In this document: positions 1 through 10,506 of the stretch, piece by piece
How positions within the stretch are numbered: position 1 is the first letter of the stretch
How the letters are laid out: each line of letters opens with the position of its first letter
NCBI GenBank assembly: GCA_002419385.1
Contig: DIFZ01000004.1
Coordinates: forward strand, 1-46,141
DNA length: 46,141 bases
Direction: 5' to 3'
Source of the DNA: Geobacter sp. UBA5735
GTDB lineage: Bacteria; Desulfobacterota; Desulfuromonadia; Geobacterales; Geobacteraceae
Notes under the pieces: generated by a model
What the model was told of the DNA's origin: nothing
The model's input: the letters and a program-made list of their open reading frames with translations, nothing else
The model's database searches: none
Translations under genes and position numbers: made by a program

Positions 1-1081
<1,081 letters not shown>

Positions 1082-1095
1082 AAAAAATTGATGTA

Positions 1096-1118
1096 AGGGG
1101 GGTGGCAACCCCACCCCC
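1096..1118 (+). other. G/C-rich hairpin in the 23S-5S spacer
   Basis: A run of G/GGTGG pairs with CCACCCCC across a five-base loop, between the end of 23S and the start of 5S. It may be a processing stem or part of the palindromic repeats nearby; there is no T-tract, so it is not a terminator. Confidence 0.4.
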
Positions 1119-1177
1119 GATATAAAAATCTACCATACTACAAATCGAACTCTATGCAATTGACGAGATATTGATCG

Positions 1178-1206
1178 TACGGGCGGGTTTTAAACCCACC
1201 CCTACA
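1178..1206. repeat. Small palindromic repeat, copy 1
   Basis: GGGCGGGTTTTAAACCCACCCC, a near-perfect inverted repeat with a flanking CTACA. Related copies lie at 1454-1481 and 1574-1599. This one sits in the spacer just before 5S rRNA. Confidence 0.6.
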
Positions 1207-1213
1207 ACCGATT

Positions 1214-1331
<118 letters not shown>

Positions 1332-1338
1332 TCTTTCA

Positions 1339-1380
1339 ACAAAGCCCCGATTCTTTTATTAGAAGCGGGGCTTTGTCGTT
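1339..1380 (+). terminator. Intrinsic terminator of the rRNA operon
   Basis: ACAAAGCCCCG pairs with CGGGGCTTTGT, with a 16-base loop and a short T-rich tail. It begins eight bases after the 5S end. Confidence 0.85.
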
Positions 1381-1453
1381 TAAGACTCTCTGCGATGGCC
1401 GGCTTGATGAAGCCCCCTCCTGTATCAGCCTCGTAAACTGCCGTCTTCTGTTA

Positions 1454-1481
1454 AAGGGCGGGTTGAAAACCCGCCCCTAAG
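1454..1481. repeat. Small palindromic repeat, copy 2
   Basis: GGGCGGGTTGAAAACCCGCCCC followed by TAAG. It has the same core as the repeats at 1178 and 1574. The stretch 1381-1627 holds no gene, only this repeat and the next. Confidence 0.6.
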
Positions 1482-1573
1482 AAAAATATCATGCCTTAAG
1501 GAAATTGCTTTCGGTGTAGGCACTTTCCATCAGACTTCAATCTCGCATCCTGAAACAATTCTTCAAAGAAACT

Positions 1574-1599
1574 GTAGGGGCGGGTTTTTAACCCGTCCA
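1574..1599. repeat. Small palindromic repeat, copy 3
   Basis: GTAGGGGCGGGTTTTTAACC followed by CGTCC. It is the third copy of the GGGCGGGTT/AACCCGCCC palindrome and lies just past the 3' end of sppA. Confidence 0.55.
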
Positions 1600-1627
1600 C
1601 ATCCATTAATGAGATCCCTGAAGACGG

Positions 1628-2518
1628 TTAGTTCCCTCCGGGCATCTCATAAACCGCTTTTAAACCCGACTCTGTCTTGATCTTTTCCACGATCCTGGCA
1701 CTGGTTCCTTCAACGAGAAGAGAAAGAAGGGATGGCCTCTTTTCCTCCGGGTAGATGAGCTTGGGCTTTCCTTCTATTCCAGCCATTTTTGCCGCAGCAT
1801 CCACTGCATCCTGAAAATTACCGATCTTGTCCACAAGCTTTACCTGCAGGGCCTGCTCGCCGGAAAAGACGCGTCCATCGGCCAGTGTACGGACCGTTTC
1901 AACGGGAAGTTTCCTGCCTTCAGCGACTGCACGCACGAACTGTCCATGCATACTGTCTATTACTCCCTGGAAAAGCTGACGCTCCTCATTGGTCATGGGG
2001 CGGACCGGAGATCCCGAATCCTTGAATTTGCCGCTCTTTAGAACAAAGGAGTAGAGGCCGATTTTATCCAGCAGTCCCTGGACGTTGGAAAGTTTCATCA
2101 GCACGCCTATGCTGCCGGTTAATGTGCCAGGATTGGCATAAATCATGGTGGCCGGAGCGGCAATATAATAACCTCCCGATGCAGCAACGCTGCCCATTGA
2201 GACGACAAGCTTCTTTTTTGCCGCAAATTTCCTGACTTCTTCATAGATCTCCTGAGAGGGGCCAACAACTCCTCCCGGTGAATCGATGCGAAACACAACA
2301 GCCTTTATCCGGTCATTGTCGCGGAACTCAATGAGTTGTTTGGTTATGTCGGTTGAATCAGCAATCATTCCCTTCATTTCAATAACGCCGACAGCGCTTC
2401 CCGTCAGCACAGTTCCTTTTGATCGCACCAGGCCATACATTATCGCTGCCGTTACAATGCACAGGAACATGATCACGATTCCGATCAACAGCCCGATCAA
2501 AAGACTTTTTGTGTTCAT
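1628..2518 (-). CDS. sppA: Signal peptide peptidase SppA, short form
   Basis: A 296-residue membrane-anchored serine protease of the S49 family, which degrades cleaved signal peptides. Residues about 5-30 form one N-terminal membrane helix, leaving the catalytic domain outside the cytoplasm. The nucleophile is Ser114 in GSVAASGGYY. The general-base lysine is in KSGKFKDSGS (Lys164 or Lys166), giving a Ser-Lys dyad. The RIDSPGG and TGSIGV motifs are typical of the family. The length fits the single-domain bacterial form rather than the 600-residue E. coli form. It is divergent from mutS and appears to be a single gene. Confidence 0.93.
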   Translation of the reverse strand: MNTKSLLIGLLIGIVIMFLCIVTAAIMYGLVRSKGTVLTGSAVGVIEMKGMIADSTDITKQLIEFRDNDRIKAVVFRIDSPGGVVGPSQEIYEEVRKFAAKKKLVVSMGSVAASGGYYIAAPATMIYANPGTLTGSIGVLMKLSNVQGLLDKIGLYSFVLKSGKFKDSGSPVRPMTNEERQLFQGVIDSMHGQFVRAVAEGRKLPVETVRTLADGRVFSGEQALQVKLVDKIGNFQDAVDAAAKMAGIEGKPKLIYPEEKRPSLLSLLVEGTSARIVEKIKTESGLKAVYEMPGGN

Positions 2519-2775
2519 TGTTCACCTCTTTCATGAGCGGAGTTGACACCGGTCGAACCAGGAACCCGATGGGCGCCAAAGAGTTCGATCCCTCTGAAAT
2601 GAAAGGCAATTATGCTTTACAAAAGAAGAAATGACAAGTGAAGAGATTGTGCAAGATAATGAGCTGGTTGACTCTGGCATCTGCGGCCCAAACACGTGTA
2701 GCCGGTTTTTGTTTTACAAGGGTATGGGTTTTTGTTAAGATTAATCGCTCGAAAGTTCAGTAATAAAGGGCTGTT

Positions 2776-5391
2776 ATGTCGGAAATCACACCAATGATGA
2801 GACAATACCTGGAGATCAAGGCGGAATATCCGGATGCCATACTTTTTTTCCGCCTGGGTGATTTCTACGAGATGTTCATGGATGATGCCGTCAAGGCTTC
2901 GGCAATACTCGAAATCGCTTTGACGTCACGAAACCGTTCCCATGAGGGGGCTGAAATACCCCTCTGTGGTGTGCCTTATCACTCGGCAGGCCCCTATATA
3001 GCAAAGCTTATAGGAGCTGGAGAGAAGGTGGCCATATGTGAGCAGGTAGAGGATCCCAAATCTGCGAAAGGAATCGTCCGGAGAGAGGTTGTAAGGGTGG
3101 TCACCCCAGGCCTGGTTTTGGAAGGTGATACCCTTACCCCCAAGGAAAACAACTATCTCGTTTCAGTTTATTGCGCAAAGGGGGATGTCTGGGGGCTTTC
3201 GTGCGTAGACATTACCACAGGGGAGTTCCGTGTCACTGAGTGTGGCGGCAGGGATTCCCTGCTTGATGAGTTGGTATGTATCAATCCCAGGGAATTGCTC
3301 TTTCCGGAAGGCCTGCGCGGAAATCCCGCCCTGAAAACTATTGCCTCCGCAATTGACGCCAAGACTGTAACCTATATGGACGAGTGGGTTTATGATCTCG
3401 AGTATGCAAACAGGCTTTTTAAAAATCAGTTCGGTGTCGTTTCGCCTGCTACTCTCGGATGTGGCGGCCTTGCCGGAGGATTGCCAGCGGCAACTGCCAT
3501 ACTTCATTACCTTGACCTGACGCAGAAAAACAACGTCGACCATATACGGACTATCAAACCGTATAAGACAGTCGACCATCTTGTTCTGGACGAGTCGACC
3601 CGCAGAAACCTGGAGTTGACGACAACCCTTTCGGAGAATCGCAAAAAGGGATCTTTGCTTGGCCTGATGGATCGAACAGTGACTGCGATGGGTGGTAGAA
3701 AGTTAAGGCAATGGATCAACTATCCGTTGGTAAATACCCAAAAAATAATCGAACGGCAGGAAGCAGTTCAAGAGCTTGTCGACAATGGCGCATGCCGTCA
3801 TGATATACTGGCCCATCTTGCAGAAGTCCAGGACCTGGAGCGGCTGAATGGAAAGATCAGCCTGGCCGGAGCCGGTGCCAGGGACCTGGTTTCTCTCAAG
3901 GAATCACTTCTGAAAATACCGCCGATCCTGGAGATGATGGCCTCCTTTCAGTCCGGCTTTCTTTCCAGACTATGCCTGGAAACCGATCCTCTTGAGGATG
4001 TATCTGAACTTGTAGCGGAATCAATTGTTTCGGAACCACCTTTCCTGCTTCGCGACGGTGGCATAATTGCCGATGGATTCAATGCTGAACTGGACGATCT
4101 CCGCTCTATAAGCCGTGAGGGCAAGGGATTTATCGCCAGGCTGGAAGCGCAGGAAAAAGCACGGACCGGCATCACTTCCCTGAAGATCCGTTACAACAAG
4201 GTCTTCGGCTATTATATTGAAATTACGAAGGCAAACCTCCAGAACATACCGCCGGACTATATACGGAAGCAGACCTTGGCCAATGCCGAGAGGTATATAA
4301 CTGAGGAACTCAAGGAATACGAGGAAAAGGTACTCGGTGCAGAGGAAAGAATAGCTGAGCTGGAATACACGCTTTTCCAGCAAATACGCGAGCGGGTTGC
4401 CTTATATGGGGAGAGGATCACCCGGACTGCTGATAACCTCGCGACGCTGGATGTGCTTGCAGCCTTGGCCGACCTTGCTCACGACAGGGATTACTGCCGG
4501 CCTGAGATGGATGAGAGCGGAGTTATTACCATCAGCGAAGGGCGTCACCCCGTAGTCGAATGCAGCTGTCTTTCAGAGCGCTTCGTTCCCAACGATGTTT
4601 TGCTGGATAATTCCGAAAATCAGCTGCTCATGATCACCGGTCCCAATATGGCGGGCAAGTCAACTTTTATGCGGCAGGTCGCGCTTATAACTCTGATGGC
4701 CCAGATGGGAAGCTTTGTTCCGGCATCCATGGCACGTATTGGGATAGTGGACCGGATATTTACCCGTGTAGGCGCTTCGGACAACCTTGCCAGGGGACAG
4801 TCGACCTTTATGGTTGAAATGACCGAAACAGCCACTATTTTGAGGAATGCGACAGCAAAAAGCCTCGTAATACTAGATGAAATCGGAAGAGGGACGTCTA
4901 CCTTCGACGGCGTATCCATAGCGTGGGCAGTTGCAGAATATCTTCATGACACGGAATCCTGTGCTGCCAAGACTCTTTTCGCGACCCACTACCATGAACT
5001 TACGGAACTGGCCGTTACGCGCAAGAGAATAAAAAACTTCAATATCGCCGTCCGTGAGTGGAACGAGCAGATCATCTTCCTGCGCAAGATCGTGGAGGGT
5101 GGCGCTTCCCATTCGTACGGCATTCAGGTCGCCCGTCTTGCCGGGCTGCCGGCCGATGTGATCGAGCGGGCCAGGGAAATCCTGCGAAACCTGGAAAAGG
5201 GCGAATATGCCGAAGAGGGGGTGCCGCGCATTTCGAAGAACGGACGCAAGCCGGTGCAGCAATCGCCCCAGCTGGCACTGTTTTCCGAAACGGCGGATCC
5301 CATCAGGGACAGGCTCGCGGCCATTTCAATTCCCTCTCTTACCCCGCTTGAAGCTTTGAATCTGCTTGATCAATTGAAAAGGATGGTGTGA
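2776..5391 (+). CDS. mutS: DNA mismatch repair protein MutS
   Basis: An 871-residue MutS1, the ATPase that recognises mismatches in replicated DNA. The N-terminal mismatch-binding domain has the Phe-x-Glu signature in FFRLGDFYEMF. Connector, lever and clamp domains follow. The ATPase domain has Walker A GPNMAGKST (about 620-628), Walker B as LVILDEIGRGTSTFDG, and the FATHYHEL switch. The length matches the family. The ATG is preceded by AAAGGG. The amidase gene begins two bases after the stop codon, so the two are probably cotranscribed. Confidence 0.98.
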   Translation: MSEITPMMRQYLEIKAEYPDAILFFRLGDFYEMFMDDAVKASAILEIALTSRNRSHEGAEIPLCGVPYHSAGPYIAKLIGAGEKVAICEQVEDPKSAKGIVRREVVRVVTPGLVLEGDTLTPKENNYLVSVYCAKGDVWGLSCVDITTGEFRVTECGGRDSLLDELVCINPRELLFPEGLRGNPALKTIASAIDAKTVTYMDEWVYDLEYANRLFKNQFGVVSPATLGCGGLAGGLPAATAILHYLDLTQKNNVDHIRTIKPYKTVDHLVLDESTRRNLELTTTLSENRKKGSLLGLMDRTVTAMGGRKLRQWINYPLVNTQKIIERQEAVQELVDNGACRHDILAHLAEVQDLERLNGKISLAGAGARDLVSLKESLLKIPPILEMMASFQSGFLSRLCLETDPLEDVSELVAESIVSEPPFLLRDGGIIADGFNAELDDLRSISREGKGFIARLEAQEKARTGITSLKIRYNKVFGYYIEITKANLQNIPPDYIRKQTLANAERYITEELKEYEEKVLGAEERIAELEYTLFQQIRERVALYGERITRTADNLATLDVLAALADLAHDRDYCRPEMDESGVITISEGRHPVVECSCLSERFVPNDVLLDNSENQLLMITGPNMAGKSTFMRQVALITLMAQMGSFVPASMARIGIVDRIFTRVGASDNLARGQSTFMVEMTETATILRNATAKSLVILDEIGRGTSTFDGVSIAWAVAEYLHDTESCAAKTLFATHYHELTELAVTRKRIKNFNIAVREWNEQIIFLRKIVEGGASHSYGIQVARLAGLPADVIERAREILRNLEKGEYAEEGVPRISKNGRKPVQQSPQLALFSETADPIRDRLAAISIPSLTPLEALNLLDQLKRMV

Positions 5392-5392
5392 C

Positions 5393-6760
5393 TTGACACG
5401 TCGAACTGGATATCTGTTGTTCGCTTTTGTGGCGCTCTCGCTCTGCCTTGTTCTAGGCCGGATTGCACGGGCGGAAACTTCTCCGGTGCGGGAAGAGAAC
5501 GTGTCTCTGGTTTCTTCCGTGACGGATGCCGGTTTGAACGGCAGAGGTGTAAAAGGAATCGACATCTCCAGGGAAACGGCAGCTGCCGGAGGTACAGGCG
5601 GCCTGGAACCGGTTGAAAACAAAGGTGTCCTGCCCGGCGTATCGGCAATGCTGACCGAACTCCGGTCATGGTCCAATCCTGACTATACCCGGGTTGCCGT
5701 AACCCTCGACCGGGAAGTGAAATATGCCTATCACCGGTTGCGGCAGGCACATGACCAGAAGCTGCCGGCCAGGATCTATATTGATTTCAAGGGCGCCAGA
5801 ATTGCCCCGGGAGTGAAGGATATCCCCATTGGGGACGGATTGCTCAAGATGGCCCGGGTCGGTCAGTTTCGTCCGGATGTGGTCCGCGTCGTGCTGGATA
5901 TTGAAAACATCAGGGAATGCAAGATATTTCCGCTTTCCAATCCTTTCCGTGTGATCATTGATGTGAAGGGTGAGCGAAAAGCGGAGATTTCCCGCATGGA
6001 TGACAGCATCAGCACTGCCGGGCCAGAACCGAGGCTGGAACGCTCTCCTGAGGATAAACGAGGTTTGCAGCCGAAGCTGAAAGTCCCCAAGGTCCGCCGG
6101 ATCGTGATCGATCCGGGGCATGGCGGCGCTGACCCGGGCGCCGTGGGACCCAACGGTCTCAGGGAAAAGGACGTGGTCCTGGCCATCGGCTTGAAGCTGG
6201 CGCGTAGGATCAGAGAAGAAACCGGGATAGAGGCCGTCATGACCAGATCCACCGACGTGTTCATCCCCCTGGAAGAACGGACAGCCATTGCCAACAAGGT
6301 CAATGCCGATCTCTTCGTGTCGATCCATGCAAACGCATCGCTCAACAAAGCGGCGTCGGGGATCGAGACCTACTATCTGAACCTTGCCAAAACGGACAAG
6401 GCTGCACGGGTTGCCGCACGTGAGAACAACATCTCCATGGCAAAGGTCAGCCTGCTGCAGACAATACTTTTCGATCTGATGGCCAACCACAAGATTAACG
6501 ATTCTGCGCGCATGGCGGACGAAGTGCAGAAATCTCTCCATGCCAGGGTGGTCAAAAAGTACCAGGGTGTCAAGAATCTGGGCGTCAAGCAGGGGCCCTT
6601 CTACGTGCTCGTGGGCGCAACCATGCCGAGCATACTGGTGGAAACTGCTTTCATCAGCAATGACCATGAAGCCGAACTTCTTACCGATCAGGATTACCAG
6701 AATACCGCGGCTGCAGGGATTCTTGATGGAATACGCAGCTATATCAATACATTACGATGA
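5393..6760 (+). CDS. N-acetylmuramoyl-L-alanine amidase with AMIN domain (AmiC-like), exported
   Basis: A 455-residue periplasmic amidase that cleaves the bond between muramic acid and the stem peptide during cell separation. A signal peptide covers residues 1-27 and ends RIARA. An AMIN-type targeting domain spans about 85-185 (SWSNPDYTRVAVTLD). The Amidase_3 catalytic domain spans about 225-455. Zinc ligands are seen in IDPGHGGADPG, NGLREKDV and SIHANAS, and the catalytic Glu in VETAFISN. The start is TTG, two bases after the mutS stop, with AAGGA upstream; no better start precedes the signal peptide. The stop overlaps the glnD start by ATGA, so the genes are coupled. Confidence 0.93.
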   Translation: MTRRTGYLLFAFVALSLCLVLGRIARAETSPVREENVSLVSSVTDAGLNGRGVKGIDISRETAAAGGTGGLEPVENKGVLPGVSAMLTELRSWSNPDYTRVAVTLDREVKYAYHRLRQAHDQKLPARIYIDFKGARIAPGVKDIPIGDGLLKMARVGQFRPDVVRVVLDIENIRECKIFPLSNPFRVIIDVKGERKAEISRMDDSISTAGPEPRLERSPEDKRGLQPKLKVPKVRRIVIDPGHGGADPGAVGPNGLREKDVVLAIGLKLARRIREETGIEAVMTRSTDVFIPLEERTAIANKVNADLFVSIHANASLNKAASGIETYYLNLAKTDKAARVAARENNISMAKVSLLQTILFDLMANHKINDSARMADEVQKSLHARVVKKYQGVKNLGVKQGPFYVLVGATMPSILVETAFISNDHEAELLTDQDYQNTAAAGILDGIRSYINTLR

Positions 6761-9486
6761 GTGTGGCTCCTTTGAAGATCGGTTTTGACATAGATCGCTA
6801 TTTCCCCGATGAACTGCAGCAGTTGGGTGATACCGGCCGGGCGACATTCGAGGAGAAGCGCCCGCTCTATCTAGCTGCCGGCAGGCATTTTCTCAATCAC
6901 TACGGGGCAATGATCCAGGAACGTCATGATGCCGGAGCGGACGGTGAATGGGTTGTCCGTTCCATAGCGGACATGATGGATACGCTGATCAGAAAGCTTT
7001 TTCTTTCCATCACCTCCGACATGAAGCACAGGAGCGGTGCCAAGGAGCAGATCGCTCTCGTAGCTACCGGTGGCTATGGCCGGGGCGAGTTGAACCCCCA
7101 TTCGGATATCGATTTGATGTTTCTCTATGGCGGCAGCGAATGCCGTTTTGTGGAGAGCATAGCGCAGAAAATCCTGTATTTTCTCTGGGACATGCGTCTT
7201 GACGTCGGTTATTCGGTCAGAACGGTCAACGATTGCATCGAAATGGCCGAATCAGATGCGACCGTGAAGACGGCTTTGCTTGACATCCGTCATGTGTGCG
7301 GCAACCGCCCTCTTTACAAGGAGTTGATGAAGGTTGTGCTGACACGCATCATGACCAGGGGGAGCGATGCGTTCATCAGGCAGAAAGTGGCGGACCTGAA
7401 TGCACGTCGGGAGAAATACGGTTCATCGGTTTACCTTCTGGAACCGAACATCAAGGAGGGGGAGGGGGGCTTGCGTGACCTGCACAGCGCTCTCTGGATA
7501 GCCAAAGTCAGGTTCAAAGTCACCGATCCCCGCGAACTGGTGAAAAAGGGAGTTGTTTCCGAAGAGGAACTGGTGCTCTATAACAGCCTGCTTGCATACC
7601 TCTGGAGGATCAGGAACCATCTGCACTATGTGACCGGCAGAAGAAACGATCAGCTGACCTTTGCCGATCAGAACTCCGTTGCCATGTTTTTCGGCTATCG
7701 CGATAATGCCGGAATTCTCGGGGTCGAGGAGTTTCTGAGGGACTATTATCTCCATGCAACGAGGGTCGAACAGTTCTGGTCCCTGATGGTTTCCAGGTGC
7801 CGGGATAACGATGAACCGAGGAGGAAGCTCGGTTATCTTGTACGAAGGCATGTCGGTGAAGGATTCTACATCATCAGGGGAGAACTGACGATACCTGATG
7901 AGAACATACTTGCCCAGGATCCTTCACGCATCATGAAGCTGTTCGAATATGCCCAGAAGCATGGTGTCGGCGTCAGCATGCAGGCATGTGATCTGGTGCG
8001 GAAAAACCTCAGCATGGTGAACGACCGGTTCAGAAGGAACCGGGATGTGAACGGCTCCTTTTTCGCCATACTCAACTCTCCAAAAGGGGTGGTTGAGACA
8101 CTCAGGCTGATGCATTATCTCGGCCTGCTGATCCGGTTCATTCCGGAGTTCGAAAGAGTCTACTGCAAGGCTCAACACGATCTCTATCATATCTACACTG
8201 TCGATGTGCATTCTCTCTTTGCCGTAGAGGAGATTATCAGGCTCTGGAGCGGTGCCCACCGGGAGACCCATCCCCTCCTGACCCGGCTGGCGGATGAAGT
8301 GGAGAAAAGGGGGCTCCTGGTGCTCGCGGCTCTCCTCCACGATGTGGGAAAGGGTGAGGGCGGCAACCATTCAGAGAAGGGTGCGGAGATGATGCCCACC
8401 ATCGGCCGTCGTCTCGGTCTGAGCAAGGAGGACAGCGAACGCCTGGAATTCCTGGTCAGACACCACCTGCTGTTTGCCCATATCGCCCAGCGCCGCGATC
8501 TGCATGACGAAAAGATGATCGTCCAGTTCGCGCGCCAGATGGGAAAGAGCGAAAATCTCAAAATGCTGTATCTCCTGACCTATGCAGACCTCAAGGCCGT
8601 CGGGCCTGATGTCTGGACCGACTGGAAGGCCATGCTGATGGAGGAACTGTACGAGAAGACCTTCGCGGTGCTCGAGAGGGGAGATTTCAAATACGAGGTT
8701 AAGAGCGAAAAAGTCAAGAATATCAGGAAAAAAGTTCTGGAAATACTTGCAAGCGATTATCCCGTCGGGGTAATGAAGGAAGAGCTGAAGGCATTGAGCA
8801 CGAGACACCTCCTGTCCAACAGCCCCGACGAGATCGCCGGGCACGTGCGCATGTTGCTGTCCCTCGCGGGACGCCCCCTTGTGTGCCGGGTGAATCACGA
8901 GGTGGATGGGGGCTACTCCAGGTTTACCCTTTGCACCCTCGACATTCCCGGCCTGTTTTCCATGATAACCGGGGTCATGGCAGCCAACGGGATGAACATC
9001 CTGGGCGCCCAGATCAATACCAGCACCAACGGCAAAGTCCTGGACGTGCTGCAGGTCAACTCACCCCAGGGCTTCGTGATAACCGACGATTCCCGCTGGA
9101 GCAAGGTCGAGGATGATCTGCGGGCCGTCATCCAGGGAACGGAACGGGTCGGCGCTCTGGTTGAAAAGCGGCATCGCCCTACGTTGCTGACGGAGAAAGT
9201 CAAACCCAGGTTCCCGACGGTCATCGAGATAGACAACGAAGTATCTGATGATTATACGGTCATCGACATTTACACCCATGATAAGGTCGGGCTGCTGTAC
9301 GATATAACCAGCACGCTGACAGATCTCCGGTTGTACATCGGCGTCTCCAAGATATCCACCAAAATCGATCAGGTTGCCGATGTCTTTTATGTCAAGGACA
9401 TTTTCGGTCAGAAAATTACCTTCGAAGAGAAGTTGGCCGAAATCCGCAAGCGACTGCTTGCGATCATTGATGGCGAAACAGACTGA
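6757..9486 (+). CDS. glnD: Bifunctional uridylyltransferase/uridylyl-removing enzyme GlnD
   Basis: A 909-residue nitrogen sensor that uridylylates PII protein at low glutamine and removes UMP at high glutamine. The N-terminal nucleotidyltransferase domain has GGYGRGELNPHSDIDLMFL with its DxD pair. The central HD hydrolase domain has LLHDVGKGEGGNHSEKGAEM. Two C-terminal ACT domains sense glutamine (YSRFTLCTLDIPGLFSMITG and a second repeat near VIDIYTHDKVGLLYDITSTL). The domain order and length are standard. The ATG overlaps the amidase stop codon. Confidence 0.97.
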   Translation: MSVAPLKIGFDIDRYFPDELQQLGDTGRATFEEKRPLYLAAGRHFLNHYGAMIQERHDAGADGEWVVRSIADMMDTLIRKLFLSITSDMKHRSGAKEQIALVATGGYGRGELNPHSDIDLMFLYGGSECRFVESIAQKILYFLWDMRLDVGYSVRTVNDCIEMAESDATVKTALLDIRHVCGNRPLYKELMKVVLTRIMTRGSDAFIRQKVADLNARREKYGSSVYLLEPNIKEGEGGLRDLHSALWIAKVRFKVTDPRELVKKGVVSEEELVLYNSLLAYLWRIRNHLHYVTGRRNDQLTFADQNSVAMFFGYRDNAGILGVEEFLRDYYLHATRVEQFWSLMVSRCRDNDEPRRKLGYLVRRHVGEGFYIIRGELTIPDENILAQDPSRIMKLFEYAQKHGVGVSMQACDLVRKNLSMVNDRFRRNRDVNGSFFAILNSPKGVVETLRLMHYLGLLIRFIPEFERVYCKAQHDLYHIYTVDVHSLFAVEEIIRLWSGAHRETHPLLTRLADEVEKRGLLVLAALLHDVGKGEGGNHSEKGAEMMPTIGRRLGLSKEDSERLEFLVRHHLLFAHIAQRRDLHDEKMIVQFARQMGKSENLKMLYLLTYADLKAVGPDVWTDWKAMLMEELYEKTFAVLERGDFKYEVKSEKVKNIRKKVLEILASDYPVGVMKEELKALSTRHLLSNSPDEIAGHVRMLLSLAGRPLVCRVNHEVDGGYSRFTLCTLDIPGLFSMITGVMAANGMNILGAQINTSTNGKVLDVLQVNSPQGFVITDDSRWSKVEDDLRAVIQGTERVGALVEKRHRPTLLTEKVKPRFPTVIEIDNEVSDDYTVIDIYTHDKVGLLYDITSTLTDLRLYIGVSKISTKIDQVADVFYVKDIFGQKITFEEKLAEIRKRLLAIIDGETD

Positions 9487-9530
9487 TCAGCTCGGGAACT
9501 CACCTGAACGCAGGTTTTATACCAGCGTCC

Positions 9531-10436
9531 ATGAGTCTGGATGACAGCATGAACCGCTACCTGGACCTGTTTCTTTCCTACATGATCGTCGAAAAGGGTC
9601 TTTCCCGGAACACCCTCGAGGCATACGGCCGGGATCTGGGCAGGTATCTCGACTTTCTGGAGAGCAAAAACATCACCGAGTCTGCACGCATCACTCCTCT
9701 GGATGTGGCTTTGTTCCTGTCGTCTCTGAAAGATGCGGGCCTCGGAGCACGGAGCAGGGCACGGGCCCTTTCCAGCGTGCGCATGTTCCATCGCTTTCTC
9801 GAGATCGAGAACTATGCCGAGGGAAATCCGGCTGCCCTGCTTGATGCTCCGCGTATCGGCGAAAAACTGCCCACGGTGCTCAGTTTCCGCGAAGTGGAAT
9901 CGCTGATGGCAGCGGCTGACGGCAACGATCCGATGAACCGCCGCGACAGGGCAATGCTGGAACTGCTTTATGCTACCGGGTTGCGGGTTTCGGAGCTGGT
10001 CTCGCTGCGGGCGCGGGATGTGAATCTGAGTGCAGGGTTTCTTCTGGCATACGGCAAAGGCAGGAAGGAGCGGCTGGTTCCTATCGGCGAGACGGCGACC
10101 GCTGTAATTGAAGATTATGTGGGCACGGTGCGTAGCAGGCTTGACAGAAAGGGGGACAGCGAATACCTGTTCCTGTCACGACTCGGTGAGCCCATGACCC
10201 GCCAGGCTTTCTGGAACATAGTGAAAAAGAGGGCAGTTCAGGCCGGGATCGGGAAACGGATTTCGCCGCACTCCTTGCGCCACTCGTTCGCCACCCATCT
10301 CCTGGAGAACGGGGCGGATCTGCGAAGTGTCCAGATCATGCTGGGACATGCCGACTTGTCCACCACCCAGATTTACACCCACATCACCCGGGAACGCCTG
10401 AAAAGGGTACATGAAAAGTTCCATCCGCGAGGATGA
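9531..10436 (+). CDS. xerD: Site-specific tyrosine recombinase XerD
   Basis: A 301-residue recombinase that resolves chromosome dimers at dif with its XerC partner. An N-terminal SAM-like core-binding domain (YMIVEKGLSRNTLEAYGRDL) is followed by the catalytic domain. The active-site residues are visible: Arg in YATGLRVSEL, Lys in GKGRKERLVP, His/Arg in SPHSLRHSFATHLLENGADL, His in LGHADLSTTQ, and Tyr in IYTHITRERL. The LSTTQIYTH and C-terminal HPRG resemble XerD more than XerC. It starts 44 nt after glnD. Confidence 0.93.
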   Translation: MSLDDSMNRYLDLFLSYMIVEKGLSRNTLEAYGRDLGRYLDFLESKNITESARITPLDVALFLSSLKDAGLGARSRARALSSVRMFHRFLEIENYAEGNPAALLDAPRIGEKLPTVLSFREVESLMAAADGNDPMNRRDRAMLELLYATGLRVSELVSLRARDVNLSAGFLLAYGKGRKERLVPIGETATAVIEDYVGTVRSRLDRKGDSEYLFLSRLGEPMTRQAFWNIVKKRAVQAGIGKRISPHSLRHSFATHLLENGADLRSVQIMLGHADLSTTQIYTHITRERLKRVHEKFHPRG

Positions 10437-10506
10437 TTATGCTATGCTGCCTGTGCCGGGGCCATTCCAGCCCGGTCAGTATCGGGCTTGATGAAAGGAA
10501 GGAATT

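Noticed and set aside
5666..6667. 333-codon minus-strand ORF
   Set aside because: Antisense shadow of the amidase gene, which has a signal peptide and zinc ligands.
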